Origin: Thermodesulfatator atlanticus
GTDB taxonomy: Bacteria > Desulfobacterota > Thermodesulfobacteria > Thermodesulfobacteriales > Thermodesulfatatoraceae
Length of the DNA: 15,824 nt
Direction: 5' to 3'
NCBI GenBank assembly: GCA_011321895.1
Contig: DROK01000132.1
Span: forward strand, 1 to 15,824
The notes under the pieces are model-generated. The model was given only the letters and a program-made list of their open reading frames with translations. It had not been told where the DNA came from and did no database searches. This document shows, piece after piece, positions 1-6,912 of the stretch (position 1 is the stretch's first letter; each line of letters starts with the position of its first letter). The translations under genes were made by a program, and so were the position numbers.

Positions 1-587
1 AATGGGGTGAGGGGAGGAAAGTGGGGCCCTTAAAAATCGGGGACGTCACTTTAAGGCCTGTCTGGCAAGAGGGCCCGGGGCTTGTTTTTGACCCCGGGGT
101 GGTCTTCGGCTCCGGTAACCACCCCACCACCAAACTTTCCCTCAAATGGATCTATACCCTCTGGAAACGGTTTGGCCCTTTTAAAAAGGCCGCAGATCTT
201 GGCTGCGGGGCCGGTCTCTTAAGCCTCCTCCTGGCCCATCTGGGTGCCGAGGTGTTGGCCGTGGATTTCAACCCGTTATGCGTGGCCTTGACCGAGAAAA
301 ACCTGGCCCTAAACCGGCTCTCCGAACGGGCTGAAGTAAAACGGGCGGACGTGCGCCAGGTACTCCCCCTTACCGCAGAGCTAGTAGTGGCCAATTTATT
401 CAAGGGCATCCTCCTTGATCTTTTCGGTCTGCCCTCCTTCTGGACGGCCAGACACTATCTTTTCTCCGGTTTTTCTCCTTCCATGGAAAAAGAACTTAAA
501 GAAGCCCTCTGGGTACGGGCCAAAATTAAGGCCCGCGAGGAACTGGACGGCTGGGTTATCTGGCACGTAGAAAACGAGGGAGTTTAA
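1..587 (+). CDS. prmA: Ribosomal protein L11 methyltransferase, 3' part (partial at left edge)
   Basis: This enzyme transfers methyl groups from S-adenosylmethionine to ribosomal protein L11 in the cytoplasm. Counting from the GTG at 21, the sequence shows the family signature DPGVVFGSGNHPTT (residues 24-37), SAM motif I DLGCGAGLLSLL (59-70), the acidic motif VDFNPLCVALTEKN (81-94) and VVANLFKGILLDL. The SGFSPSMEKEL stretch and a final GWVIWHVE strand also fit PrmA. The frame is open to the window edge (a Trp codon at position 3), and PrmA proteins usually have 100 or more residues before the DPG motif. The gene is therefore most likely cut by the edge rather than starting at GTG 21, whose GGAGG lies only 3 nt away. 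The stop overlaps the coaX start (TAATG). A more distant SAM methyltransferase of the same fold is the main alternative. Confidence 0.8.
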   Translation, partial: WGEGRKVGPLKIGDVTLRPVWQEGPGLVFDPGVVFGSGNHPTTKLSLKWIYTLWKRFGPFKKAADLGCGAGLLSLLLAHLGAEVLAVDFNPLCVALTEKNLALNRLSERAEVKRADVRQVLPLTAELVVANLFKGILLDLFGLPSFWTARHYLFSGFSPSMEKELKEALWVRAKIKAREELDGWVIWHVENEGV

Positions 588-1351
588 TGATTCTGGCGGT
601 TGATATAGGCAACACCAATACCACCTGCGCCCTCTTTGAAAGGGACCAAATAAAGACCCGCTTCCGTCTGGGCACGGACCTGGGGGTTACCCCGGACGAA
701 CTAGCAGCTTCTTTGGAAGGGATCCTCAGGCTGAAACGCCTTGAGCTTAAAGGGATCAAACACGTCCTCCTGGCCTCGGTCGTCCCCCCGCTCACCCTGG
801 TGTGGCAGGAGATGTGTCTCAAATATCTGGGTTACGCCCCCAAAATACCCTCGCCCCAGAATCTGGGCCTTCCCGTCCTTCTCAAAAACCCGGCGGAAGT
901 GGGCATCGACCGCGTCTTAAACGCCCTGGCGGGGTGGCAAAAATACCGCACCCAGCTCATCATCGTAGACTACGGGACCGCCACCACCTTTGACTGTGTC
1001 TCCGAGAAGGGAGAATACCTCGGGGGAGCAATTGCCCCGGGGATAAACCTGGCGGCCGAGGCCCTGTTTCAAAAGACCTCCATGTTACCGAGGGTTGATC
1101 TCTGGCACCCCCCGGAAAAGGCCCTTGGTAAAGATACCTTTGAGGCCCTGAGGAGCGGAATCCTCTGGGGGTTTGCGGCCCTAACCGACGGCCTGGTGAC
1201 CAAACTTTCCCTTGAATTTGAGAAAAAACCACGTATCATAGCCACCGGGGGTCTAGCTCCGGTGATGCAAAAACTCTCCTACCAGATAGAAAAAGTGGAA
1301 CCCAATCTCACCCTGGAAGGACTCTACTTTTGGTTCCAGAAATACCGATGA
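587..1351 (+). CDS. coaX: Type III pantothenate kinase
   Basis: CoaX phosphorylates pantothenate with ATP, the first committed step of coenzyme A synthesis, in the cytoplasm. At 254 residues it has the usual size. The N-terminal phosphate-binding motif DIGNTNT is at residues 6-12, the GIDR motif at 106-109 (Asp108 is the expected catalytic residue), VDYGTATTFD at 127-136, GGAIAPGINLAAEAL at 146-160 and the late glycine motif ATGGLAP at 219-225. These mark the ASKHA-fold type III kinase and not the type I or II enzymes. The ATG at 587 shares one base with the prmA stop (TAATG) and the TGA stop overlaps the next start (ATGA), so the three genes look translationally coupled. CoaX homologues are sometimes annotated as Baf transcription activators, but the kinase motifs here are intact. 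Confidence 0.95.
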   Translation: MILAVDIGNTNTTCALFERDQIKTRFRLGTDLGVTPDELAASLEGILRLKRLELKGIKHVLLASVVPPLTLVWQEMCLKYLGYAPKIPSPQNLGLPVLLKNPAEVGIDRVLNALAGWQKYRTQLIIVDYGTATTFDCVSEKGEYLGGAIAPGINLAAEALFQKTSMLPRVDLWHPPEKALGKDTFEALRSGILWGFAALTDGLVTKLSLEFEKKPRIIATGGLAPVMQKLSYQIEKVEPNLTLEGLYFWFQKYR

Positions 1352-2214
1352 TCTTCCCTCCGCCCCTTGGCCCGAAGGCTCGCTTGGCGGTCATCTCCCC
1401 CGCGGGCAGATCCAAGTCCGGCCTTTTGGAGAAGGGAATACGTTTTCTGGCCGCCTGGGGCCTTGAAATATACCTCCCCCAAGAGACTCCCTGTCGCTAT
1501 CTCGCCGCGCGGGACCAGGAACGGGCGGGGCAGCTGGCCCGTTGCTGGGGGAATTTTGACGTCTTGTGGGCCAGTCGGGGCGGATACGGTTGTCTCAGGC
1601 TCCTTCCCTTTCTGGACGAAATATTGGCCTCGCCCCGGCGACCTTTCTGGGTCATCGGCTTCAGTGACATCAGCATCCTTCTTAATTACGTTTACCATCG
1701 CTTCGGTATGATTACCCTTCACGCCCCGGTCATCTCTTCCCTTTACGAAACGAGCATTTGCGCGTTAGGGGCCCTGAAGAACTGCCTCTTCCGCCGGGCC
1801 AAAATCCGTCTTCAGGGAAAGACGTTGCACCCGGGAGAAGCCCGGGGGCCGCTGCTTGGGGGAAATCTTACTTCGCTGGTAAGTCTGGTGGGTACGCCTT
1901 GGTTCCCGGATCTGGAAGGAAAAATCCTCTTTCTCGAAGAGATTAACGAAGATTTATACCGGGTGGACCGCCTTTTGACCCAATTATACCTCACCGGGGT
2001 TTTTGAAAAAATAAAAGGACTTTTACTGGGTGATTTTGACCGGATCAAAACCCATGAACTTCAGGAAATAGTCTCGGAATATTTCAGGGGGCCCACTCTG
2101 GCCGAAATACCCGTTGGGCACGGAGTCCATAATTATCCCCTTTTAATCGGGGCCGATACCTATCTTCTGGCGGGAAAAGAAGGGGGCTTTCTGGAACAGA
2201 AAAGCCCCCTTTAG
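1348..2214 (+). CDS. LD-carboxypeptidase, peptidase family S66 (LdcA/MccF-like)
   Basis: S66 serine peptidases remove the terminal D-alanine from murein tetrapeptides during peptidoglycan recycling (LdcA), or inactivate microcin C-type compounds (MccF). With the ATG at 1348 the protein has 288 residues, the normal length. Conserved blocks are ASRGGYGCLRLLPFLD (75-90), GFSDIS with the probable nucleophile Ser106, LLGGNLTSLVSLVGTPW (169-185), the ILFLEE block with the probable catalytic Glu197 or Glu198, YRVDRLLTQL, and GHGVHNYPLLIGA with His258. The start is chosen because ATGA overlaps the coaX stop; a TTG at 1330 would add six residues. No signal peptide is visible, so it should act in the cytoplasm. 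Its last codons contain a strong hairpin. The LdcA and MccF substrates cannot be told apart from sequence alone; LdcA is favoured by the housekeeping context. Confidence 0.9.
   Translation: MIFPPPLGPKARLAVISPAGRSKSGLLEKGIRFLAAWGLEIYLPQETPCRYLAARDQERAGQLARCWGNFDVLWASRGGYGCLRLLPFLDEILASPRRPFWVIGFSDISILLNYVYHRFGMITLHAPVISSLYETSICALGALKNCLFRRAKIRLQGKTLHPGEARGPLLGGNLTSLVSLVGTPWFPDLEGKILFLEEINEDLYRVDRLLTQLYLTGVFEKIKGLLLGDFDRIKTHELQEIVSEYFRGPTLAEIPVGHGVHNYPLLIGADTYLLAGKEGGFLEQKSPL
2181..2210. terminator. Hairpin shared by convergent genes, inside the peptidase 3' end
   Basis: AGGGGGCTTT (2181-2190) and AAAGCCCCCT (2201-2210) form a perfect 10-bp stem around a 10-nt loop, extendable by one A-T pair. 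On the plus strand it is followed by TTTAGATCCTACTCTTTTTTC. On the minus strand the tail is TCTTTTCC. The genes on both sides end within 10 bases of it, so it probably works as a bidirectional terminator. It lies inside the last codons of the S66 peptidase gene. Confidence 0.7.
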
Positions 2215-2217
2215 ATC

Positions 2218-2607
2218 CTACTCTTTTTTCTTGACCCGGATTATGAAGGGCACCACGTGCAAATCGGCGTTTACTTGCTCCGTCCAGCCAAGCTCCCAGG
2301 CCTGCAGTGCGTAACCGTCCCCCAGTAAACGGACGGCGTTTTCCGCCACCCCTGCCAGATTCAAAATAGGGTGACGGCGAAAGACATCCGGCAGCCCCGA
2401 AGTCAAATTGCAGGCCAAACACTTTCCGGGGCGGGCGATAAGGCGCAGTTCCAGGGTCAGGACCCCTTTTTCAAGATCCCAATCCCTCAGACCAAGCTCC
2501 AGGTGATAAGCGGGTTCCTCTCCAAAATAAAAGGCTTCAAAAAATTCTTCCACTTTTTCAGAAGGAAGAAGCCCTTTTACTTTTTGTGCGAGGACCTCGC
2601 GTTCCAT
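2218..2607 (-). CDS. Conserved-looking hypothetical protein with CLAC motif, 129 aa
   Basis: I do not recognise a characterised family. The protein is predicted soluble, with no signal peptide or membrane segment. It begins with a helical region containing PSEKVEEFFEAFYFGEE (15-31). Alternating hydrophobic stretches typical of beta strands follow (HLELGL; VLTLELRLIARPGK). The centre holds PGKCLACNLTSGLPDVF (60-76) with cysteines at 63 and 66, then a helix, and it ends in a strand, HVVPFIIRV. The CxxC pair is lone, so it could be a half metal site completed in a dimer or a redox pair; this is inference. The ATG lies 2 bp after the stop of the CsgG-like gene with only a weak GGGG upstream, so translation is probably coupled. 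It is the last gene of the minus-strand cluster and its stop is 3 bp from that of the convergent peptidase gene. Confidence 0.8.
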   Translation of the reverse strand: MEREVLAQKVKGLLPSEKVEEFFEAFYFGEEPAYHLELGLRDWDLEKGVLTLELRLIARPGKCLACNLTSGLPDVFRRHPILNLAGVAENAVRLLGDGYALQAWELGWTEQVNADLHVVPFIIRVKKKE

Positions 2608-2609
2608 GG

Positions 2610-4022
2610 CTAATACCCCGTTACCACAATATCGGTAATTAAAATTTCCCTTCCTTCGGCAGGGTTCGCCCCACCCAGATAAAAGGTTATCTGGTCACGG
2701 TTAGAGAGCTTTCCTAAAATACCACGGGCCACCTTCTCCTGGTAGATCCGTTTGCCATTTACGAAAATTTTCAAACGGCCATCCTTTTGCTGGACGGCAA
2801 AATGGTAGGGGTTGCCGGCCTGTAGCTTGACCGTCTTGATACTCTGGTTACGCCAGCGCGGATAAGCCCAGTCAGAAGCCCAGTGCAAGATCTCTGAAAA
2901 TTCCCACTTATCCCGGTAAGGGCCCAGGTAAAAGGCCTGGCTCATGCCCGTGTAAGAACCGCTGAAATAGATGGTCCATTCCACGGCAAAATTAGCAGGA
3001 AGTTTTATCTTTTTGGAAAGAATTACTTTGTCACTCAGGGCCCTTAGCCATTTTTTACCGCTGAACATGGCCACTTCCGCCTGTCCTTTAAGCTTCATGC
3101 TCTCAGGGATATCACCGATCTGATAACGGGAAAAATCTTCCTTAAAAAGGACCATCCGCCCTGGTTTGAAGCTCTCCTCCGCCCCGATAATGGCCCCGGA
3201 AGGTTTGGGCGCCGCGGAAACGCCTCCAGCGGCAGAAGCGGCAGGCTGCGAGGCGACCGGCGGCTGGTTGTAATTAGGGGTATTCTCGCCCCAACGGTAG
3301 TAATTTTCGGGGACCATCCGGGAAATGGCCTCAACGGCGTTATAAAGCATTACCCGAACCGCTTTCTCCAGGGGAGTATTCTTGTAAGCCTCAAGACCGC
3401 CTCCCAGGGCCACGTCACCCAGCACGCCCCCCATCAGACCGCCCACTTTCCAGGAAGAAGCTTTGCCCTCCACGGTGGTGGCGGCAATTACCCTTCCCGT
3501 GCGCACGTCTACCAGCCTTATATCAGCGGCGATGTAGGCCTCTTTCTTTTTAAACTTGGCCCCTCCCAGGAAGGGAATCTTATAGGGGACCACGATCCCC
3601 CCGCCTCCCAGGCCCGAAGCTTCCGGCTCAAAGGCGGTAATGGCCCCGATCACCAGGATGTCTGCCCCCTCCATCTGGCCGATTTGGGGAGCGGCTCCGG
3701 GTCTTACGTAACCGGATTGGCCCAGGTTCAATTCCTCCTGAATGGCCTTGAGGCCCTCACCCCTTTCCAGCACGATGAAACGCCCGGTGCGGAAAAGGGC
3801 GGTGGCCAGCATGTCGGCAATCCCTTCTCCGATCTGGCCTGAGCACTTGGCTGCTTTACATTTGAAACTGGCGACCGCGATCCTGGCCTTGGGGCCGGTG
3901 TAAGTCAAAACCTGGCCGGGCGCAGGACCGGTGGTATCAACCTGGGTCTGTACCTGGGTGGAAGTACAGGCCAAAACAAAAAAAAGGAGAATGCCCAAAA
4001 GGGTGTGTTTTAATGGAGACAT
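2610..4022 (-). CDS. CsgG-like outer-membrane lipoprotein with C-terminal lectin-like domain
   Basis: The 470-residue product starts with a lipoprotein signal: Lys5, a hydrophobic run, and VLAC with the lipidated Cys19. Residues about 36-240 resemble the CsgG/HfaB family: an ARIAVASF strand, a GEGIADMLATALFRTGRFIVLERG block, the GQSGYVRPGAAPQIGQMEGADILVIGAIT region, AADIRLVDVRTGRVIAATTVEGKA, and a glycine-rich segment. CsgG proteins form outer-membrane secretion pores, and relatives such as LpoB assist envelope enzymes. A Pro/Ala-rich linker (about 250-285) leads to a C-terminal beta-rich module (about 290-470) beginning FKEDFSRYQIGDIP and containing GRLKIFVNGKRIYQ, which looks like a LamG/concanavalin-type jelly roll. 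The ATG at 4022 is preferred over a TTG at 4055 because AAGGAGG precedes it and the lipobox is then correctly placed. A pore role is not proven. Confidence 0.85.
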   Translation of the reverse strand: MSPLKHTLLGILLFFVLACTSTQVQTQVDTTGPAPGQVLTYTGPKARIAVASFKCKAAKCSGQIGEGIADMLATALFRTGRFIVLERGEGLKAIQEELNLGQSGYVRPGAAPQIGQMEGADILVIGAITAFEPEASGLGGGGIVVPYKIPFLGGAKFKKKEAYIAADIRLVDVRTGRVIAATTVEGKASSWKVGGLMGGVLGDVALGGGLEAYKNTPLEKAVRVMLYNAVEAISRMVPENYYRWGENTPNYNQPPVASQPAASAAGGVSAAPKPSGAIIGAEESFKPGRMVLFKEDFSRYQIGDIPESMKLKGQAEVAMFSGKKWLRALSDKVILSKKIKLPANFAVEWTIYFSGSYTGMSQAFYLGPYRDKWEFSEILHWASDWAYPRWRNQSIKTVKLQAGNPYHFAVQQKDGRLKIFVNGKRIYQEKVARGILGKLSNRDQITFYLGGANPAEGREILITDIVVTGY

Positions 4023-4027
4023 GTCTT

Positions 4028-4034
4028 CCTCCTT
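4028..4034 (-). promoter_or_regulatory. Strong ribosome binding site deciding the lipoprotein start
   Basis: On the minus strand AAGGAGG is followed by a 5-nt spacer and the ATG at 4022. It overlaps the cutA stop codon, so cutA and the lipoprotein gene are probably translated from one mRNA. It rejects the longer TTG start at 4055. Confidence 0.85.
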
Positions 4035-4347
4035 AAGAACGGGTTTCTTGCTCAATCCAGGCGATAAAGGCCTGGTTACCTTTTTCTATCGGCCAAGCAA
4101 GCACACAGGGACACGAATAAGAATGCCACTCTTTAAGGCGTTCAATTAATTTTTCGACCTTATCCGCCCAGGTTTTAAAAATGACAGAGGCTTCCTGATC
4201 CTGGTTAAGCTTCCCTTCCCACCAGTAAAAAGAAGTTATCTGGGGATAAACGTTGGCACAGGCGGCAAGCCTGGCTTCGACGGCCTTTTTGGCCAGGTCT
4301 TTGGCCTCTTCCTGGTTGGAAGCCGTAACATAAACCAGATAAACCAT
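4033..4347 (-). CDS. cutA: CutA1-type divalent cation tolerance protein
   Basis: CutA proteins are small, very stable trimers with a ferredoxin-like fold. They were linked genetically to copper and other divalent cation tolerance in Escherichia coli, but their molecular role remains unsettled. This 104-residue protein carries the family pattern: VYVTASNQEEAKDLAKKAVE (5-24), RLAACANVYPQITSFYWWEG (26-45), then FKTW, an amphipathic helix, the HSYSCP motif (75-80) in place of the common HPYExP, and WPIEKGNQAFIAWIEQE at the end. Cysteines at 30, 79 and 81 and His75 are possible metal ligands. The ATG has AGGAGG six bases upstream, which overlaps the TAG stop of the previous gene. No signal peptide is seen, so it is cytoplasmic. 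Confidence 0.95.
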   Translation of the reverse strand: MVYLVYVTASNQEEAKDLAKKAVEARLAACANVYPQITSFYWWEGKLNQDQEASVIFKTWADKVEKLIERLKEWHSYSCPCVLAWPIEKGNQAFIAWIEQETRS

Positions 4348-4357
4348 AAAACTCCTC

Positions 4358-4807
4358 CTATAAAAGGGCCTGCGGGTTAAAGGAAAGGCTCCGGATAAAA
4401 TCTTCTACCGTCGCCCTATCCACCTCTAACGCAAGGTCTTTTTCCCTCAGCTCGTCCAGAAAAAGGCGCAAGAATTCGAGCACCTTCTGGCGGATGGCCT
4501 CTTTAGAAAAACCCTCCCGCTTGGCAAAAAGGGACAAGCGTCCCCAATTGACCATGGCCCGCTCCAAACCGCGGTAGTGTGACTTACCGATATTGGCCAC
4601 GGTAAGGTCCCGCAAGATGATGGTCAAATATCTTTCTATGACCGCCCTTTTGAGCAGGCGCTTTTCTTCGTCATTCAACCTTAAACGGGGACCTTCCGGG
4701 TCATCTTCTAAATAATAGATGCTATTCCAGTAAGCCACCTCGGGAATCTCGCCGGAGAAACGAATAATCTCGCTCTCTTCCCAAACCTCTGGTCTAATCC
4801 CTTTCAT
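4358..4807 (-). CDS. Hypothetical protein, 149 aa, overlapping scpB
   Basis: I do not recognise this family. The product is soluble and mostly helical. An N-terminal segment with aromatic and acidic residues (RFSGEIPEVAYWNSIYYLED, about 16-35) is followed by LNDEEKRLLKRAVIERYLTI, a basic and hydrophobic core LRDLTVANIGKSHYRGLERA, and a charged helix near LRLFLDELREKDLALEVD. There is no signal peptide, membrane segment or cysteine cluster. The start is taken at ATG 4807, inside the last codons of scpB, with GGAG 10 bases upstream; a TTG at 4810 is in frame. The 14-bp overlap with scpB implies coupled synthesis. ScpB usually works with ScpA, but this protein lacks recognisable kleisin motifs and is too short to be a normal ScpA. 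Confidence 0.8.
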   Translation of the reverse strand: MKGIRPEVWEESEIIRFSGEIPEVAYWNSIYYLEDDPEGPRLRLNDEEKRLLKRAVIERYLTIILRDLTVANIGKSHYRGLERAMVNWGRLSLFAKREGFSKEAIRQKVLEFLRLFLDELREKDLALEVDRATVEDFIRSLSFNPQALL

Positions 4808-5333
4808 CAAACATTTTCTCCAGCTCTTTTAGACTGGGCAATTCAGAAAGATCTTTCAAGGCAAAAACTTCCAGGAAGCGCCTGGTGGTAACGTAAAGAA
4901 GAGGTCTTCCCGGCACCTCTTTGCGGCCGGCTATTTTGATCAACCCCTTTTCAAGCAGGCTTTTAAGGGCCCCCGCACTGTCAACCCCCCGGATGGCCTC
5001 TATTTCCGCCTTGGTGATGGGTTGCTTATAGGCCACGATGGCCAAAGTCTCCAGCGCGGCCCGCGAAAGGCGCGGGGGATTGCCCAGCTTGAGCCTGCGG
5101 ATATAAGGGGCAAACTCGGACCGGGTTTCAAACCGGAAACCACCCCCCACTTCTCTTAGGGTAACACCCCGGTCCTGATAATGCTCCTGAAGGGCCTTTA
5201 GCGCCTCTTTTACCTCCTCTGAAGATACCTCCAGGATATGGGCAAGTTCTTTCAGACTCACCGCCCGCCCCGCGGCAAAAAGTACCGCTTCAATGGCCCA
5301 AAGGAGCTTCTGATTCGTCATGTAATATTTCAT
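4794..5333 (-). CDS. scpB: Segregation and condensation protein B
   Basis: ScpB binds the kleisin ScpA in the bacterial SMC condensin complex, which organises and segregates chromosomes. The 179-residue product shows the two winged-helix domains of the family. The first covers about residues 7-85 (LLWAIEAVLFAAGRAVSLKELA; LREVGGGFRFETRSEFAPYI). The second covers about 90-170, with the hallmark ALETLAIVAYKQPITKAEIE, IRGVDSAGALKSLLEKGLI, GRKEVPGRPLLYVTT, and FLEVFALKDLSELP. ATG 5333 is used; ATG 5321 is an alternative, and neither has a clear Shine-Dalgarno sequence. No scpA lies beside it here, although scpA and scpB are neighbours in many genomes. It is the first gene of the five-gene minus-strand cluster and is preceded by a long hairpin. 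Confidence 0.95.
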   Translation of the reverse strand: MKYYMTNQKLLWAIEAVLFAAGRAVSLKELAHILEVSSEEVKEALKALQEHYQDRGVTLREVGGGFRFETRSEFAPYIRRLKLGNPPRLSRAALETLAIVAYKQPITKAEIEAIRGVDSAGALKSLLEKGLIKIAGRKEVPGRPLLYVTTRRFLEVFALKDLSELPSLKELEKMFDERD

Positions 5334-5383
5334 TAAACACGAAAAGAGAGGCGCTAAAAGGGTGCGAGGTCATTATTAATGTA

Positions 5384-5425
5384 GGATCCGTTCCCATTTT
5401 TCAAATGAAAAATAGGAACGGATCC
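5384..5425. repeat. Long near-perfect inverted repeat between porin and scpB
   Basis: GGATCCGTTCC (5384-5394) pairs with GGAACGGATCC (5415-5425). After one C/A mismatch, ATTTTTC (5396-5402) pairs with GAAAAAT (5407-5413), leaving a loop of AAAT. That gives 18 paired bases in a 42-nt element. On the minus strand it lies 28 bp past the porin stop and about 50 bp before scpB. No T-run follows on either strand, so it is not a standard intrinsic terminator. A TTGAAA in its centre (minus strand) could be part of a scpB promoter. Confidence 0.85.
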
Positions 5426-5452
5426 CTAATACGTTCATTCGAAACCGCTCTT

Positions 5453-6832
5453 TTAAAAGGCTATCTGTAATACCGTCTGAAGCCGGAAATCATCCCGGTT
5501 GTCCTGACCCCCGAGGACCGGAAGTCCCCCGGTGGGTTTACCCCACTTTCCCCCGTGGAAATTGCGCGCGTAATCCACCCATTCGGAAGTCAATAAGAGC
5601 AGGTTCTTTTGGTAAAGCTGGTAGGCCAGCCCGAATTGATAAAGCTGGTACTGGTCGTCCCCTGCACCCGCCGTCCAGACGTTATCCTTATCGAGGTCAA
5701 ACCAATCGTACCGGAAAAAGCAGTGCAATCTTTCTTGGAATACCGGCAGCGTAACGTCTAAAAACACCGACCAGAGCTCGGTATCCAGGGCGCGGCCGTC
5801 TGGACGCACCCATTTCCCGGAGTTGTTGCCAGAAGAGGTTGAATATTCCAAGGTCAGCACCAGCCAGGGGTGCTGAAAAGAAAGCATAAAAAGGTCCACG
5901 TCGTATTCCGGGAAATTGTCCGCCCGGGAGGGATCCGTTAGCCTGGCCCCCAGTACGTCACCGGCCTTCTGGTTGCCCTTGGCCCGAATGAAGAAATAGC
6001 TCAGCTGCAAACCCCGCAAGAAGGATGAACTTCCCCCAAAAGGTCTTACGGTGAGCCTCCCTTCAATGGCTTTATTGTTGTTTCTTTCCCTGGCGTGGTA
6101 TCCGCCCCCGTTGTAGATCCCGAAATGCCAGGAACCGTATTTCCCGGCGTAGTGGTCAAAAAGCGGGTAGTGCCTGGTAAGCTGCCGGAGATAAGAGTCC
6201 GGGAGCCTTCCCCCGAAATAACCCATTACCCCCAGCCCTACGTCTGCGGAATTAAAGGTGCCGGCCCGTTCGCGCGGCATGGTGCCCTGGCAACGGTAAG
6301 GATTGATGTGCTCCTGAAAGTCAAGCCAGGGGAAATGACCCTGCCCGATCTCACTTTTGATATGAGAAAGAAAGGCCAGGTCAGGCAATTTTACCTGGGC
6401 GTAGGCGTATTTGACCCGTACGTTGAGATCGCCGTCGTCCTGGCGGTGTACGTCGGGGGTGAGGCGAAAAGAGAGCCAGGGCGTAATTTTCTTTTTAAAA
6501 TTCAGATAGCCCCGGGTGACCTCAAAGGAGCTCCGGTCCTTACCGTGCTGTTTCCCGACAGAAAAATCCAGGTAAGTAAGGGTCCCCAATTTGACCCCTT
6601 TGACACCTTCAAGCCCGGAGACCTCCTTTTTGACCGCCGCCACTATTTCCTTTTTGTGCTTTTGCCGTTCTTTTTCCCTGGCCCGGTTGGCCTCCGCGGC
6701 GATCTGCCGGGCCTCCTCCTCGGTCAAAATACCCTTGCGCACCAGGATCTTTAAAAGGGGGTCATCCGGGGAATAGGCCCAGACCGCGGGGACCAGCAAG
6801 AACAGAAACACCAAACAAACCACCCAGCGCAT
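5453..6832 (-). CDS. Outer-membrane porin, OprO/OprP-like (phosphate-selective type)
   Basis: The 459-residue product begins with a signal peptide (MRWVVCLVFLFLLVPAVWA, probable cleavage before YSPDD). Next comes a short helical segment with charged coiled-coil character (GILTEEEARQIAAEANRARE) that resembles the N-terminal region of OprO/OprP-type porins. The rest alternates aromatic and polar residues as expected for a beta-barrel (GTLTYLDFSVGKQ; FRLTPDVHRQDDG; LQLSYFFIRAKG; LVLTLEYSTSSGNN; FFRYDWFDLDKD). It ends LQTVLQIAF, and the terminal Phe is the usual signal for outer-membrane insertion. OprP transports phosphate and OprO polyphosphate, but related proteins pass other anions or substrates, so selectivity is not established. 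ATG 6832 is chosen over ATG 6847 because GGGAGGG precedes it and the signal peptide then starts normally. It lies 80 bp after ribE. Confidence 0.85.
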   Translation of the reverse strand: MRWVVCLVFLFLLVPAVWAYSPDDPLLKILVRKGILTEEEARQIAAEANRAREKERQKHKKEIVAAVKKEVSGLEGVKGVKLGTLTYLDFSVGKQHGKDRSSFEVTRGYLNFKKKITPWLSFRLTPDVHRQDDGDLNVRVKYAYAQVKLPDLAFLSHIKSEIGQGHFPWLDFQEHINPYRCQGTMPRERAGTFNSADVGLGVMGYFGGRLPDSYLRQLTRHYPLFDHYAGKYGSWHFGIYNGGGYHARERNNNKAIEGRLTVRPFGGSSSFLRGLQLSYFFIRAKGNQKAGDVLGARLTDPSRADNFPEYDVDLFMLSFQHPWLVLTLEYSTSSGNNSGKWVRPDGRALDTELWSVFLDVTLPVFQERLHCFFRYDWFDLDKDNVWTAGAGDDQYQLYQFGLAYQLYQKNLLLLTSEWVDYARNFHGGKWGKPTGGLPVLGGQDNRDDFRLQTVLQIAF

Positions 6833-6835
6833 AAA

Positions 6836-6842
6836 CCCTCCC
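6836..6842 (-). promoter_or_regulatory. Ribosome binding site deciding the porin start
   Basis: GGGAGGG on the minus strand ends three bases before ATG 6832. The alternative ATG at 6847 has no such site, and its use would add residues LGGF ahead of the signal peptide. No convincing promoter was seen in the ribE-porin gap (6848-6912), so porin may share the ribE transcript. Confidence 0.7.
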
Positions 6843-6912
6843 AGCATAAAATTTTGGGGAGGACTTTAGCGGGCAATATTTACGTGGTTTTCACAAAAGT
6901 GTGGCAAATAAT

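Noticed and set aside
75..105. Inverted repeat CCCGGGG and CCCCGGG around a T-rich loop.
   Set aside because: Internal to the prmA motif region, where the sequence is fixed by the conserved DPG residues and GC-rich codons; no sign of regulation.
6848..6912. Possible Pho box or promoter in the ribE-porin gap.
   Set aside because: No pair of boxes with acceptable spacing and no repeated Pho-box half site could be seen by eye, although the location would suit a phosphate-regulated porin.
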